64,000 nt of DNA, taken from the NCBI GenBank assembly GCA_002794735.1, contig NBAZ01000009.1, positions 248,001 through 312,000 of the forward strand, written 5' to 3'. Source of the DNA: Pyrrhoderma lamaoense. Lineage: Eukaryota; Basidiomycota; Agaricomycetes; Hymenochaetales; Hymenochaetaceae. Below are positions 33,746 through 47,800 of this stretch, piece after piece; positions within the stretch are counted from its first letter, which is position 1; each line of letters starts with the position of its first letter. Both the position numbers and the translations under genes were made by a program. Below the pieces are notes generated by a model. It did no database searches and was not told where the DNA came from. It was given only the letters and a program-made list of their open reading frames with translations.

Positions 33746-35705
33746 TCAAGTCTCGCGCGGTTTTACACCGACACGGCACCCTACGGCTTTCGCAAAAAGC
33801 CTTCTCGGGTTTCAAGCTATTCGATGTGGGTACACCATGTCAATGCTGATGATTGATACCGATATAAGCGGGACTATTCTTACCAGCTTGTCTGGGCTCT
33901 CCAGAATAAAGTGATATCTCCGGAAGAGAGACGCGACAATAATTAGAAGCTCCATGTTTGCCAAGTTACGTCCAACGCATGCACTATTGGTTTACACAAA
34001 AAACAGGAGGTCAATGAGTGTAGTTTTTGAAATTCTGAAGGAGGGCATTTACCGAGGCCCATATGAAAATGGGTTGAAACCTTTCTGGAGTAGAGAGTTA
34101 TCCCGTTCAAACCATCGCTCGGGTCTAAACTCATCTACATCTTCACCCCATATTTCTTTGTTCCGGTGGAGGGTGTAGGTCGGGACACTTAAAATAGTTC
34201 CCTCGGGGAAAGTTTTGCCAAGTACAGTGAGACCACCTTCAGGGACAATACGAGGCAATCCAATACCCGAAGTCGAGTGTATGCGCAGAGACTCATTTAT
34301 AACAGCCTCTAGATACGGTAGCTTTTTAACTTGTTCAAAACTTGCTACTGGATCATCATCCGTTCCAAGCGCATCATCCAGTTCCTTCTGCAATTTGGCT
34401 TGAACCGAGGGATTACGGGCAACGTAATATGTGATTGCGCATGTGGAACTAGAGAGTAGATTCTTTAATTCAACGCAGCGTGTAAGTCTTGACATTTGAA
34501 AAGTGTTGCTTACTTTGAAGTCGTGTCTGATCCTGCAATAAGTTGTGTTTGAGCTTCCGCAGTTAGCTCTTCGCGACCCATTGGTCTCCCTTCATCATCC
34601 TTGCCATCTTGTAGCTTACTCAAAAGATCAACTCTATCTGTAGGATGAGCTAGACGCTTTGAAACCGCCGCAATAGCAAGACCGGCGAGTCTCTGGACAG
34701 CCTTACCACCCTTTGCGAACCATGGCAAACGCTTGACAAAAGGGCGCCACCATGATGGGAGAACCCCCATAGCAGCGGAAAATTCACCTCTATCGTTCAA
34801 TATTTTCACGGCGGGAGTTCTGTTACCTCACATGTCTGTTGAGCGTAGTCTGACATTGCTGCTTTCTGATCATTGGCAACGGGTGCTGAATCTTTACCCT
34901 TGAGGATCATTCCAAATGGCGAACCGAACGCCAGATCACCTGTCATACATACATAAAAAGTTAAGGAATTTCTAAATGTAAGTTTGGAAGAATCATTCTT
35001 ACCAATGATATCAAAAGCGAGGTAATTATACCATGGTAAACAATCAAACCATATCCTGTCACCTTTCCCTTCCCACCCTTCGCCCTCGACGCCTGTCAGT
35101 CCCTTCAAACCATTCTCATATAGTTTATCCCATTTACTAAAGAGCTCGCCGACATGAAGGCGAATATGCGGCTCGAATTCCAAAACACTCTTCTGTGAGA
35201 AGATGTGGGACACTATTTTGCGTTTGCGCGTATGCTCCGGACGTGAACGAGTGTTAAATAGTCCGCGTGTGATTGAAACGAAGGCGTCGTAAAAATCCGA
35301 CTTCAATGAGCCATTGCCATGAGCATATACAACTTGCAAAGCGTCAGGATCACTGATTGAGACGTGGTTCGGTGCTATGCGAACGAAGGTTCCTGATTAG
35401 ACCGCATAGATATTGTGAAAGTCTCGGTGTTAGCATATTGGATACATTAATTGCAGTTGTGAAATGGACAGACCATATTTTTTGTGTAATTCATGAACCA
35501 CTTCTGACCTGTGTCCTTGAACAGCGATCCAACCTAGCCATGCGTCGGATACTTTAGCTAGCAATGGACCCGTGACACCATTGGACCGAATGCAGTGGGG
35601 ATCTGCCAGGTACGGAACGATTAGCCCTATGAAGACTACCAAGGGCAGCCCGATATAAAGAGCTGAGAAGTTTAGCGAAAGGGCCTCGAATATAGACATG
35701 AGCAT
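33746..35705 (-). CDS. Cytochrome P450, CYP53 type (benzoate 4-monooxygenase)
   Basis: Predicted benzoate para-hydroxylase that feeds aromatic acids toward the beta-ketoadipate route; ER membrane-anchored with an N-terminal helix (LYIGLPLVVFIGLIVPYL). Landmarks on the minus strand are VRIAPNHVSISDPDALQVVY, LKSDFYDAFVSITRGLFNTR, HTRKRKIVSHIFSQKSVLEF, FDIIGDLAFGSPFGM (across an intron), the I-helix oxygen motif AGSDTTS, the ExxR motif in INESLRIHS, FRPERWF and the haem loop FSYGPR/ACVGRNLANMEL spanning an intron. The start is 35705 or the second Met at 35699. The C-terminal exon reads TREGFLRKP then one base is missing near 33787: restoring CC to CCC gives VGCRVGVKPRET and a stop at 33746. As written a stop at 33783 removes the last dozen residues. 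Confidence 0.9.
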
Positions 35706-36508
35706 TCACATCAAGGTTGGGGACCTATAGTATGGGACCTTTTGTATTTGTCTTATATCTGCCATGTATTTATTTAAAATGTAATGGCACACGAGTTTGA
35801 TCGGTGTCTCACGGCTTTGCGGAATTTTGAATGTAGAACGGTGCTATAGGCTTCATTATTAGGAGGAGAGATCAGGTGAACTTCTTAATCAAAATACGAA
35901 ATGCATGAGATATAAGATGCAACTGAAGACCGCCTATGATGAGTTGCATGAAGCGACATTCCTGACGATAGTAAAGCGTGAATGACGGCAACCACGAAAC
36001 AAAAATGACGCATAGAAGCAAAGACCGAGAACGCAAGAACCGGGATGGGAGTAAATGTTCTTCCTCTTCAATGGTGTGGCGAGTAGAGGACCACCTGTGA
36101 TACTAAGCCTTTTACCCAATAAGTTTATCTGGTACACAGGCAGTCATTAGGAAGTTGCTGGTGATACCTTGGCAGATTATGATCCCAGTCGCCACTATCA
36201 TCGATGGAGTTTTCGGGTTACGACATACTTAGCGTTACCATAGGATATCATGATTACGATGTATATTTTCTACTAAGATCCGAAAACATAAGATTGCAAG
36301 TCAAGGTGGAGTCAGCGAATCAAAGGTTCTAAATTATAGTAAATATCAGATTTAGAAATTCACGTCGATCTACTCTTTGAAGCTCCGCTCCGAATCAAAG
36401 TACCACGTGGGATCAGTCGCGTATTGAACACAACCAGGCATCGCGCTGAAGACTGGGACTGCACGAGCTTTCGGATAGCATACAACATAGAGCTCTCATT
36501 AACTTTAT
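35706..36508. promoter_or_regulatory. Divergent intergenic region (CYP53 / VPS16)
   Basis: About 800 bases between divergent start codons; it must hold both promoters. No protein or RNA gene was recognised. No specific transcription-factor site is claimed. Confidence 0.4.
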
Positions 36509-39500
36509 ATGACGACTGAGCATCCGACCGCATCATGGCAATCTATGCAAGATGGGACAGTCTTTTACCGCAGGCAGCAACTTTATACTGTCCAAGATAA
36601 ACTACCAAACTTTGATGATTACATTGTTGCTGGATGTAGATATGGTGGGCCTATTGGTGAGGCGAGAATATCGGTATTTTAGTTGGGTTGTAACTAACGG
36701 TACAGATTTACAATAAGCAATGATGAGGGATCTAACAAAGATGATTGCTGTAGCCTCAGGAAGAAGCGTGCCTACATTCAATAAGAATGAAGTTCGAGTT
36801 TACTCCTCTGCTGGCGAAGGTCTTTTAGTATTCACTGTAAGTTTACTGTTCGTCTGTTCTATTTCAAGTTGAATGATACAAATGCAAGTGGAATCAAGGA
36901 AAAATAGTGAAACTTGGCTGGACCTTTGATGAACGTCTAGTTGTACTAGTGGAAGAGGGTTTATATCGTGTGTATGATCTACAAGGAGAATATCAACAAT
37001 TCTCATTAGGACCTGAAGCCTCGGAGACTGGTGTAATAGATGCGCGTATATATGAAGGAGGAATGGTTGCTTTAACTGGTTCCCTCTCTCTTCTCGACGT
37101 AAGGGGCTTTACTGGAGCAAAGCCTCTTGCCTTGTTCAGTCCTGGGCTCACTGAACCTCCTTATTCCTGGACAATCATACCTCCAGACTCAACCATTTCT
37201 CGTCACACTGAGGTCCTACTGTCTCCCACATCAAGCGCCTCAATATTTACAGTCGATTCGCTTGAATGTGTTGATCAACGACTTGCCCGTGGACCTTTTA
37301 CACATATAGCTTCATCCCCTAACGGCAAGTCACTAGCACTGATGACGTTCTCGGGAACACTTTGGGTCGTCTCCTCCGATTTCCAACGGAGTCTGGCGGA
37401 GCTTGATACATCTAAGGAGGGCATGAATGGGTCTCCGCGACAAGTGGAATGGTGCGGGAATGACGCAGTACTTGTAACTTGGGATAGTCTAGCTTTGCTT
37501 GTAGGACCATTTGGAGATATGTTAAAGTTTTTCTATCCGGGATCAATGTTAGCCATTGGAGAGTCCGATGGTGTACGCATTGTTGGCCCTGATGTTTGCG
37601 ATTTCGTGCAAAAGGTCCCTTCATCATCAATGAATATTTTCCGACCGGGGTCCACGGCTCCTGCCGCTATACTATTTGATGCATGGGAGAACTTTCAAAA
37701 ACGAGCGCCAAAAGCTGATGAGAACATACGTAGTATAAAACCTGAACTAGCAAAAGCTGTTGATGAGTGTATTGACGCTGCAGGAAATGAATGGGAGCCA
37801 TTCTGGCAACGGAAGCTACTAAATGTAAACCCTTTAATTTTATACTTTCGTGGATGTAGTATACTAAGTAATGATCTTGCAGGCTGCTAAATTCGGACGG
37901 TCTTTCCTAGATCTATATAATCCTACAGATTTTGTGCAAATGGGACAAACGCTGAAAGTCCTTAATGCTGTCAGGTATTTCGAGATTGGTATACCCCTCA
38001 CCTATGCTCAATTTGTATATACATCTCCGCAACACCTGATATCCCGACTCACCTCTCGAGCCATGCACTTACTTGCACTTCGTATGTCAACATACTTGTC
38101 ACTCCCTCCCGATCCCGTTCTTAAGCATTGGGCCTGTGCAAAGATTGCACGTGCTAGACCTAGTGCTGGAGATACGGACCTTAATGGGAGTGATGAAGCA
38201 TTATGTAGAGTTATTACTGAAAAATTCAAAAGTGCGGGTGGGGCTCGGGTACGATATGCAGATATTGCTAAACGTAGCTGGGAGGTTGGTCGGCCGGGTC
38301 TTGCAACAAAGGTATCTTGAATCCCCACTTCTTATCAAGGGAGATACAACTTAAAACTTGAATTAGCTCTTGGATTATGAGACGCAAGCTGCTGACCAGG
38401 TTCCGCTTCTGTTAGAAATGAAAGAAGATCGGTTAGCTTTGCTCAAAGCCGTCAATAGCGGAGACACAGACCTCAGTATGTACAAAATTGTTAAACATAT
38501 CTTCCAGAAGATTTTCTCAATAGGTTCGGTAGTATATCACGTTCTACTCCACTTGCAGAAGAGTCTCTCTCTTGGATCTTTCTTCCGCCTACTCGAAGAT
38601 GGTGGACCATCTCTTGCCCCTGCCGCCAAGTTACTTCAAGTTATGCACGAGAACAAAATAGGGAAATGTTAAGAGACTTTTATTACTCTGATGACCGACG
38701 CGTAGATAGCGCTGTTCTACTTCTTGAAGAAGCTCGAACTATGATCGTAAGATGACAACCTATTTTCTCCACTCCAACGTACCGCTGAGCGAACCCCTAG
38801 AACCCAGATGCAAAGATAACAGCCATAAAGGCTGCACAAAAGTTCTTTTCAGAAGATAAAGAGAGGAGTTTCGAGGCTAAGGTATTTTATTGAAAAGACA
38901 GCGTTGGCCTTTACGCCCCTTGTTAACTTTACTATTTTCCCCCCATCTAGATGATGGATGAAAGTGCCGACTGTTGACGTTCCAACAACAACTAGAAAAG
39001 GAAACGGACGGGAAGATCGTATTCTTTGGACTTAGCGTTAACGATACCATCCGAACATGCCTTATCAACGGGATGTCAAAACGAGCCGATAAAGTCAAAT
39101 CTGACTTCAAGGTGCCTGATAAACGGTATGTAATATAATATATATATAATTATATCCTCTATCACTCCCTCTCCCTCTCACAAAACTCCAGAATCTCATA
39201 TACAAATGTACTTATGCATTGACTGGGTTTCTCTATAGATTTTGGTATATTAAACTACATGCTTTGACTTCAATACGGGACTTTGAGGGCCTTGATGCAT
39301 TCGCAAGGTCAAAACGTAGTCCAATCGGATACGAAGTCTTTGTGAAACACCTACTAAGCAAAGGGCATACACGCGAGGCTGTGACTTATGTCGCAAGATG
39401 TGATGGTCCTCGTCGTGTCGACCTATACGTCCAATGCGGAGAGTGGAGACAAGCTGCTAAAGAGTGTAAGGAAAGAGGGGATCGGAATAAATTAGAGTAC

Positions 39501-39690
39501 GTCTTTTTTCTTTCTTTCTCGTCTCTCTTCGTTTCCACTTTCGTTTTTTTTTCTCTTTCAACTCGATAAAAAGTATCAATAGGAAGATTACTGACATTTT
39601 TTTCAAACACCCAAAAGGCAACTGAAGAACAGCTGTCCTAATAGCCTGATTGCGAGAGAGATCGAACAGGTTTTAGCAACGATGAAATAG
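36509..39690 (+). CDS. VPS16: VPS16, HOPS/CORVET core subunit
   Basis: Core subunit of the HOPS and CORVET tethers for endosome-vacuole fusion; it binds VPS33. MTTEHPTASWQ at 36509, then NFDDYIVAGCRYGGPIA typical of the N-terminal beta-propeller, WNQGKIVKLGWTFDERLVVL, RQVEWCGNDAVLVTWDS and GESDGVRIVGPDVCDFVQKVP. The alpha-solenoid follows with AAKFGRSFLDLYNPTDFV, HWACAKIA, YADIAKRSWEVGRPGLA, LLEMKEDRLALLKAVNSGDTDL, and the C-terminal RFWYIKLHALTSIRDFEGL, KSPIGYEVFV-like SPIGYEVFVKHL and EQVLATMK. Two frame breaks: one T missing at 38640-38642 (LLQ-VYARENNREMLRDF expected) and one C missing at 38967 (DESARLLTFQQQL expected). Homology runs undisturbed on both sides. Length and domain order are normal. 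Confidence 0.94.
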
Positions 39691-39907
39691 TTTTATCTAT
39701 TCTCATATCACAATCCTGATACCCCCTCTCTCCCCTATAGCAATGTGCTTACTATACTAGATATTGAATTACTCGGGAAAATCTGTATCATATCACATAA
39801 TAATAGGAAGCTGGATAGTATGTGCAAAAAAAGACAAAAATGTGAAGGAAAAAAAACATAAAAAATGGAACCCAAGAAACTACGGAGATGATGGGTACGA
39901 GTTATAC

Positions 39908-42900
39908 CTAGACCTCCTCTAGCGTATCCCTCTCTTTATTGAAGAAGTGAACCATACGTGTTGAGCGTCTCCGGAAACCTTCCTTTACAGCACTTATACT
40001 AGGATTCCTCCTCCTCATATTTTCTTCCTCTTCCTCTTCATCTTCGTCATCATCTTCCTCTCCCGATTCTACGTAATTGATATCTCCATTCGTATTGGTG
40101 ACTTCATATGGTAATGGGACCTCTCGCGTTACGCGGTATTGATCAGTATTTCCAATGTGCTCGTTCTCAAGACGGACTGTGTGGCAAGATGATGATGGTT
40201 TCAATGATGGTTTTTTTTACAAGTCAATCAGTTAAAAACAATATTTAAGGAAGATTGTGATACGAGTGACTTACAGAAATTCCATTGCCAACGTCTGATG
40301 ATTTCGATTAGAGCACCGACAAAGGAACGCTGGTAAATGTTGAAAGAGGAATTTGTCACAGGTAGATACATGACCCAATGGAAGCGCATGAGCAGATCCA
40401 AGACCTATGGCAAACAATTCACATTAGTGTCAGATAACTTTAAGTGCGGAATTCTATATAGCTTACCATAGCTAGATAATAAACCTGTTCAAGTTTCAAA
40501 AGTTGGTACAAATATCCATCACTATTATAGAAGAATAACATACGAAATGACCTCTTCCAGCTGCATATACACGCTCCTTCCGTAAGAACTGATATCTTGA
40601 CTCGCTGTCGAACAGTGTCCAATCCATTGTAAGATCCTAATCAATGTGAGTTAGCCATATATCGATTTAATGTTGGTTAAGAGTATGCGTACCCAGTAAG
40701 TCGCATACATGGAGTAGGCCGTAGCGAAGAGAACATAACAAATCATAGTAAAATCGTATGCTCGATCTATTTTAAACCATATCATTATATCAGTTCATCA
40801 CTTGGTCCTTTGCATGAGACAAAACATACCATGACCCTTCCATAAGTTATAGAAGAGAATGTATATAACCCCTACGGTGTATTTCCCAGCCTAAAGGAAA
40901 AACATGCTAAATGTTGAGCATATGAGTTACGAGGACGGTAGATGACCGTACATTTATCAAATGCGACTGTAGTCCAGTGTCGACATAACGTCTAGTACTT
41001 TGCATCCCTCTGCAAACGAAAGGTATGACAGAGAGGACGAAAGGAGCGACCCAGTGAGTCGATGTACTACACTTCCCCCAGACATCGTGCCAATCATTTG
41101 AGTAAGCACATCCAAAGAAAAACAGATTCGATAACGCAAATGTCTGACTGCATAGTTGATCCCTGAGAAATATTTAGTATCCAATTGGGCACTTGATTTG
41201 ATGTCTGTGTATCATTCACTCACCCGATCCAGAAATCCGGAAAGTTTAAAGGGGTAAGAACTAGGGTCTCTGCATATTAGAGGGAATAAACTCACTTCTA
41301 CGGGTAAAGAACCAGCGGTGAGGAGTCTCCCTACTTTTCGAATGAACCAGTACCTTGCAGTACGTGAGAAGATGGGAAGCGGGTTCACTAGGATGACTGC
41401 AGCAAACACAAGCCATGCGAGAGGCCAAGTAGTCGGTGCAATATTATTTGCTCCAACCTGATTGAACGAAAACCAAAACGCATATGACAATGTCAAGAAC
41501 AGAAATGAGGTAGCTGAATATCGGAGAATCAGTGTCAGTTCAAGTATAGATATACCAGGACGTAACAACTGACTCTGAAGTATTCTCGATAATCAAGTTG
41601 TGTCCTAACGTCAAGTTCTGTGGTAGCGAGAAGATATTAGGCTTATGAGCGATATTATTCACTGCTTATGCATACCGAAGATGAACTGGTAGTTGATACG
41701 ATTATCCGCCCATATACCGAGATTGATTCCTATCAGGAGTAAGAAAATCGTTGGTACGAACAACGTAGCGTAGACATAGAGTAGTGTATCCCAAGGTATA
41801 CTGCTCCTTAACTCTTCTTGAAACGCTGGTACCGGTTAGAGAATACAATTCTAGGAAACGAGGAGAAGAGCCACCTACACATATATATACCGTGGATCAA
41901 AGCTGGAATAGCAAAAGCGATACAAGCTGCAGAAAATACGGTGCTCCAATAATATGTTTTTTTATCCCTGGTCACCCGAAGGCGGTGGTAGGCTGCTTTT
42001 ACATCTCCTCTCGCTACCATATTGTTAGACATAGTGGCTTCTTTGTAGAAAAGTAGGGATCCTACCAAATCGTATAGTGTAGTATTCTTCTGCTTTTTTC
42101 AAGAGTGCCTCTACTGTCTTCCCAGAAGCAAACGAGCATGGCTCCACCTTTACGAAGCACAAGCAAAGATTAGTTTGAAGCCCTTCATACCGGTAGCCTT
42201 CTTAATCAATTAACATACCTTTTCCTCCATAAAGGCGCCTTGTAGACTGCGATCCTATCAGAAGTTTAGCATTTATTATATTCCCTTGATTATTACTCAC
42301 TTCCGTAACCCATTCAAACTTTTGTAGTGCTTTTCGTATACCCGTCAAGTTCAAAATCTAGACGTTTGATCAGAAGCCAATCCAGGGCATAAAGGGAACT
42401 GGGCCGCACTCGATAATTATTCAATAATTCAAGACCTCTATTCTTTTAGCGTCAGTACTCATCCTCTTAGGGTATATGACACGGATTAGCAATCACCTAT
42501 AATGCTCTATAACCGCCGTCTTCAGCCTCTTTCTCGCGACTTTATACTCATCATATGATACTCTTTTCTTCTTGTTTGCCGATACCACTTGATCCCCCAA
42601 ACTGTCTACGTCATTCTCACTAAATTCTAATTGTTCAGTGTAAGATGCATTACTATTTATGTCGATAAAACAGATGTATTCCTGAGAAAACTCACCAGAT
42701 GCCACTCGTTCGCTAGCTTTTGGTGTCGTCTCCGTGTTCTTCTTTTAGGAAATTCTGTCAAGTTTTTGATTATGCTGACATCTTTGTTTTCACTGAATAT
42801 GGTCCTCCATCTCTTATGTTCATCACGAGCCTCCTGAAATAAGATTAGATGAGGGCGTTATGGTAGCACCAGAAGACTTGAATTATACCTGTATGCGTCC

Positions 42901-43940
42901 ATGATGCATGCTCAACTCTTGAAACTGCAGTTGCAATTGTTCTGCTCTATTACGAAAGAAAGAAAAGAGACTGGCTCAGATCGCCGCTCTTTATTCGAAA
43001 GAATCAAAGGTACTTACCTCTCGGTATATTCTTTTTCTTTTGTGCGATAGAAGGTTTCAACCTTAGTGACCTCTTGGTCGATCTTTTTATAAAAGCGGAG
43101 CTTGTGGGAGTAAAATGGGGTAAAACTACTGATAACGGAAGTACTGGTCTTCTTTCTGAGTAAGACCTGTGCGAAATAGTACGTTTGACTTCCAATTGAA
43201 AAAAACATAATAAGGATCATGTTTTACAATTGAATCAAGATCGGGACTCACAGACTCGAAGAGTTGTCCTACGCCGAAAATTCTGAAGTAATCCTGGATG
43301 ATGGTCTGTGTACTACTCCAACGTCTCTGTGTCAGTCAAGTGGCGAAAGTAGCCTACGAAAGGAAGCTTACTGAGCGGTTTATAGGTGGCCTTGGTGCCG
43401 GCTCGGAGTCTTTTACTTGGACTTTTGGTGCACTTGATTGTCTTGCTAACATGGGCTGATCCTCCGTGGCAAGTGCGGTAGCATTGGACATATCATCTCT
43501 AGATTGTAAGGCTTGGCGACTTGCAGCCTCTAAGTCACTTGAGCGTTGTTGAACATCACTCTCCAAGTATGAATTTGATAGTTGTGAGTCCCCCATAAGA
43601 TTAGATTCTATATTGCTCGTATACGGGCTCTCGTCGTCTTCATTCAGTTCTTTTTCAGCCGCAAGGGCTTTGATGATCCTTTTGAGTCCTACATAGTCGC
43701 TATATTGTATGACTTTTTAGCTTTCATAGACCAGAATCAGCTTATACTATTAGACGAACATGTAAGCTTTTTTCCACTCAGGAATCTATTCGGCTATCAT
43801 GAGTAAAAGTTATATATAAGTTGATCGTTCTGAGATACTAACTTGTGTTTTCTCGAAATACCTATCCACAAAGATATTTCGTCAGTAACAAAAAACCTGA
43901 GTATATGCTGTGGCGAGATGACGTACGTCGCGAATTTCAT
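39908..43940 (-). CDS. SPX-EXS phosphate transporter/regulator (SYG1/XPR1 family), paralogue 1
   Basis: Predicted inositol-pyrophosphate-gated phosphate exporter of the XPR1/SYG1 family. Start MKFAT at 43940 with a GTACGT donor right after; the next short exons encode YFEKTQ and IPEWKKAYMF, the usual split SPX N-terminus, then DYVGLKRIIKALAAEKE. A long Ser-rich, disordered insert (ASRQALQSRDDMSNAT) interrupts the SPX domain, and ELRFYKKIDQEVTKVETFY-type sequence near 43080 is its second half. The EXS domain has membrane helices (LTLSYAFWFSFNQVGA, WPLAWLVFAAVILVNPLPIF) and, in the last exons, RLENEHIGNTDQYRVTREVP, a family hallmark. The C-terminus is highly acidic (EEDDDEDEEEEEE) then basic. 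It has many introns; only the ends were placed precisely. Lies head-to-tail with paralogue 2. Confidence 0.88.
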
Positions 43941-44839
43941 TGTCCTTCAGCTTCAAGAGGGGGTATAAGCGGATATAAAGAAAGGTTAGGAGCGTATTCA
44001 CAATCCTCTTCGAAAGACGTAGTAAAGGCAAATGTTCATGTTCAATAGGAATCTGTACTATATTTATTCCACGGAAGCTAAAAAAAGAGAAGGGTCGATT
44101 GGTATGTTAACGCCGCAAAAGGTTCGTGTCGGGGATATTCGACGCCACCGCATCCACAACAAAGGGACCTACACTTCTATTCTATCAGATAGCTTCCAGA
44201 TTAGGGTCTGTTGTCTTAGTTTAGCAAGTGTCCTTCAGACTCCTTGTGCCTTTCTAGAAAATGATGCTTGTGAACGAGTTCTCGAGTTCCAAGGTTCAAT
44301 CTTCAGATCAACCAACGACTTCAATCCTCCAGCCCCTCACCCACTCTCTCGGTCACACACATGCTTGAAGGTTCTACTTAGACATTTACCTTATGGGGAA
44401 ATGGAGGAGATGCACATTCGTAAATTCGAATTCTGACTGATATTTTCAACAAGGTTCTATACTCATAGACTTGACAAACGTGGATAGACTTTATAGACGT
44501 GTAGATCATTCATCCCCCTTATGTATTATTTCCACATTTGGAAATAAGACCCTTGAAGACCTATCACCTTCAGCGCATTTATATACTCGTCCAGGGCTCC
44601 GATACGATACATTGAATAGGTGTACGGCTATTCTTTTAAAGAGAAGGATCGCCATGTATTAATATTAAAAACTATATATCTCAAAGTATCAGTCTACGCT
44701 AATCATCTAATCTGATCTGACCACTATATATCCAAGAAAGAAAAAAGAAAGTATTATTTAGAAATAGAGAAAAACGAGTGTGGCGTTGGGAGTACGGCCG
44801 GATAAGATGTTTGTGGCAGCCTCATACCAATCGGTTTAT
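43941..44839. other. Intergenic region between the SPX-EXS paralogues
   Basis: About 900 bases. A longer open frame on the plus strand at 44032-44436 shows no recognisable domain and no neighbouring exon, so it is left uncalled. Confidence 0.4.
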
Positions 44840-47800
44840 CTATGCTTCATGGTCAGCACCGTGGCGCTCCTCATCACTAGACAGATTTGCCATTCGAACT
44901 GAAGGGCGACGCCAGCGTCCTGAATAGTTCTCATGTTCGTCATCATCGTCTGACCCATCTCCCGCCTCATCTATCTGATACGGCAAGGGTACTTCACGTG
45001 TGACGCGATACTGATCTGTGTTACCAATGTGTTCGTTCTCCAAACGGACTGAAAAAGTGACGTAGAGGTGTTTTTTATTAATATTATTATTACGTGACTC
45101 TTGGATAATTTTATCATGCATAATACCACTTACAGAAATTCCATTGCCAACGGCGGACCATTTCAAGCATAGCGACAATAAACGTGCGTACTTGGAAGTT
45201 CATGTCAACAATTGGAAGGTAGAGTATCCATTGGAACCGGACTATGATGTTTGTCACCTAGGCTACGTTAAATGTGAAAGTTTAAAACTCGAGGTATGAT
45301 GCTACGTACTATAGCGATATAGTAAACCTTTTTGAAAGTAATAATAATGAGAAGCAAGTAGATATGACGTAAGTTATTGGTCACATACTATAGTAGCTGA
45401 GTATATAAGCTCCTTTCTTAAGAAGGGCCGTTTTGCAGGAGTTTTAAAGAAAGACCAATCCATTAAGAGATCCTTGACAAATTAACAATGAATTTCACAT
45501 TATCGGACAGATAGACGAGAATATAAAGATGCTTACCCAAGTACAAGTGTACACTGAAGCAACGGTAGCAAATATACAAAACAAGACAAAGGTGTAATCA
45601 TAACCCATGCCTGAATTAAAAGATAGAGTATGAGTTAGATATATGTGGTGGCTAAAGAGTAAATCTGAAAAAACATACCATGGTGCCGCCAAATGTAATA
45701 GAATACGTAGTAGATGATACTGGAGCAATATTTACCTCCCTGAATGATATGATATTTCAACTCGAAACTGAAAAAGATATCCAATAAGTACTCACGTTTA
45801 TCAAATGGGTATAAAGTCGGGAATCGGCATAACGCTTCACACTCTGAACAGCACGAACGAATAACGGTAGTGAAGCTAGTAAGAAAGGTATGCCCCAGTG
45901 TTTGGCTACACTACATTGGACCCAAACGTCATCCCAGTCTTCACGGTAAACGCAGCCAACGAAGTATAGATTTGACAGTGTGAAGGTGAGACTACAGAAT
46001 TGATCACTATTGGAAAGATTGAGTATATCCGCTAATATAGATTATGTAGATAATAACAAACCCGAGCCAGAAATCTGTGAACTAGGGTGATCCTGTTAAT
46101 TTCGGAGAAGGTACTTATAAGACTTGGCATGTACTTACTTCAACGGTTTTAGTTCCTGATGCTAATAGTTTCCCGCATTTTCGAATAAGCCACCAGCGAG
46201 AGCTCGGGAAGAGTATATGGAGGGGTAAGAATAGCACTAATAAGGCGAATACAAGCCAAGCAATAGGCCATGTTGTAGGAGCAACATTTTCTGCGCCAAT
46301 TTGCGAGAAGGATAACCAGAAGGCATATACTAGTGTGCTCAAGAGGAAAGAAGGGAGCTGTGTTTTATTGATCAGAAGTTTGAATCTTTTTGGAATTTTG
46401 TAGGGCATACCTCGAAGTATTCTCGACTATCTAACTGAGTGCGTACGTCAAGTTCTGAGGAAGTAAAATAAGCATTTAATGGTTTGCCATGCTCTTACAC
46501 ATACCAAAAATGAACTGATAATTTATACGGTTCCGGGTCCAGACCCAGATATTTGTACCAACAAGGATGGCAAAGACGAGGGGTACAAAGAACGTAGCAT
46601 AAACATAAAGTAAAGCATCAGCCGGAATGGTGTCTCTAACATCCTTATCAAAAGCTGTAACAACGCAATTTTAGTCAGCAAACACAGTTTTATGGAAAAG
46701 CACGGTGGCTTACATTTGAAAATACCATCGATGAGCGCTGGAAGCGCAAGACCAAGATATAAGCCGGAGCGAAAGGTACTAAAATGGTGGTTTTTGTGTT
46801 TCACGGTGGCACGCAAACGTCCCCGAGCCCTTTTAAGATCACCTTTTTCTGTTAAGCAGTATTATACATCGGCTTCAAGCAGGAAGATGCTGAAGTGAAC
46901 CAACCAAATTGCGCAGCGAAATGATCCTCCGTCTCCTTGAGCAGCTTCTCGACAGTTTCTCCAGAAGCAAAGGCGGCGACTTCAACCTATACATCGACAA
47001 GATTAAAAGGGCGAGATGCGCTACGTTGCTATCTTCCATACCTTCTCGTTCATATAAGCTTGTTGGATAGATCGTGCCTTGATCGCAAATAAATAACTTG
47101 AGGTTTCAAGATAGAAATCATAGGCATTCATTATCTTACATTGACTGTTTTCTCGAATTTCTTCAACACCTTACGGAATCCTGTCATATTCAGCACCTAA
47201 CATCTAGATGAGTATTTGTTGAGGGATACGGTTCGATATGACCCACGCGATAGTTGTTAAGAAGCTCAAGTCCACTAGAATCAGTGTTATTTACAATACT
47301 ACAATACAATCAATGATTTTCCGCTCTTACCGATAATATTCTAAGACAGCCTTTTTCAAGTTCTTTTTTGAGCTCTTATACTCTTCCGGGTCTAGCCTCC
47401 TCTTTGCAGATGTCCTGATACTAGGTGATGGTGAACGGTACAATTTCCTCGCAGTACTACCTGATGGGGAAGTAGGAGACAGAAACTTCCCCTTTGCTCT
47501 GTCTGGTATAGGTATAGGCAGATCTACCAGCCGGTCAATTACATTAGTCCAAGGAGCATCAGCCTTGGCTTCCTAGAAAGTTACGATCAAATTATATAGT
47601 GTTTTTTGACAGAAAAGCTTATCAGGACTTACTTTAAATAGCCGTCGGTGATCTTCTAGTTCTTTAAGTTGCTCTTTAAGCACGGATGCCCTTATTATTA
47701 TGAAGCTTGAGTGGGGTTCTCCGATAAATCACTCGAAGGGGGGATTGCTCACCTGATCAGAGCATCACGTTCTCTGGCTTTGTAGAATTCGTCGACCTTT

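Noticed and set aside
44032..44436. 134-residue open frame on the plus strand between the SPX-EXS paralogues
   Set aside because: No recognisable domain, no neighbouring exons, and composition like the surrounding intergenic DNA.
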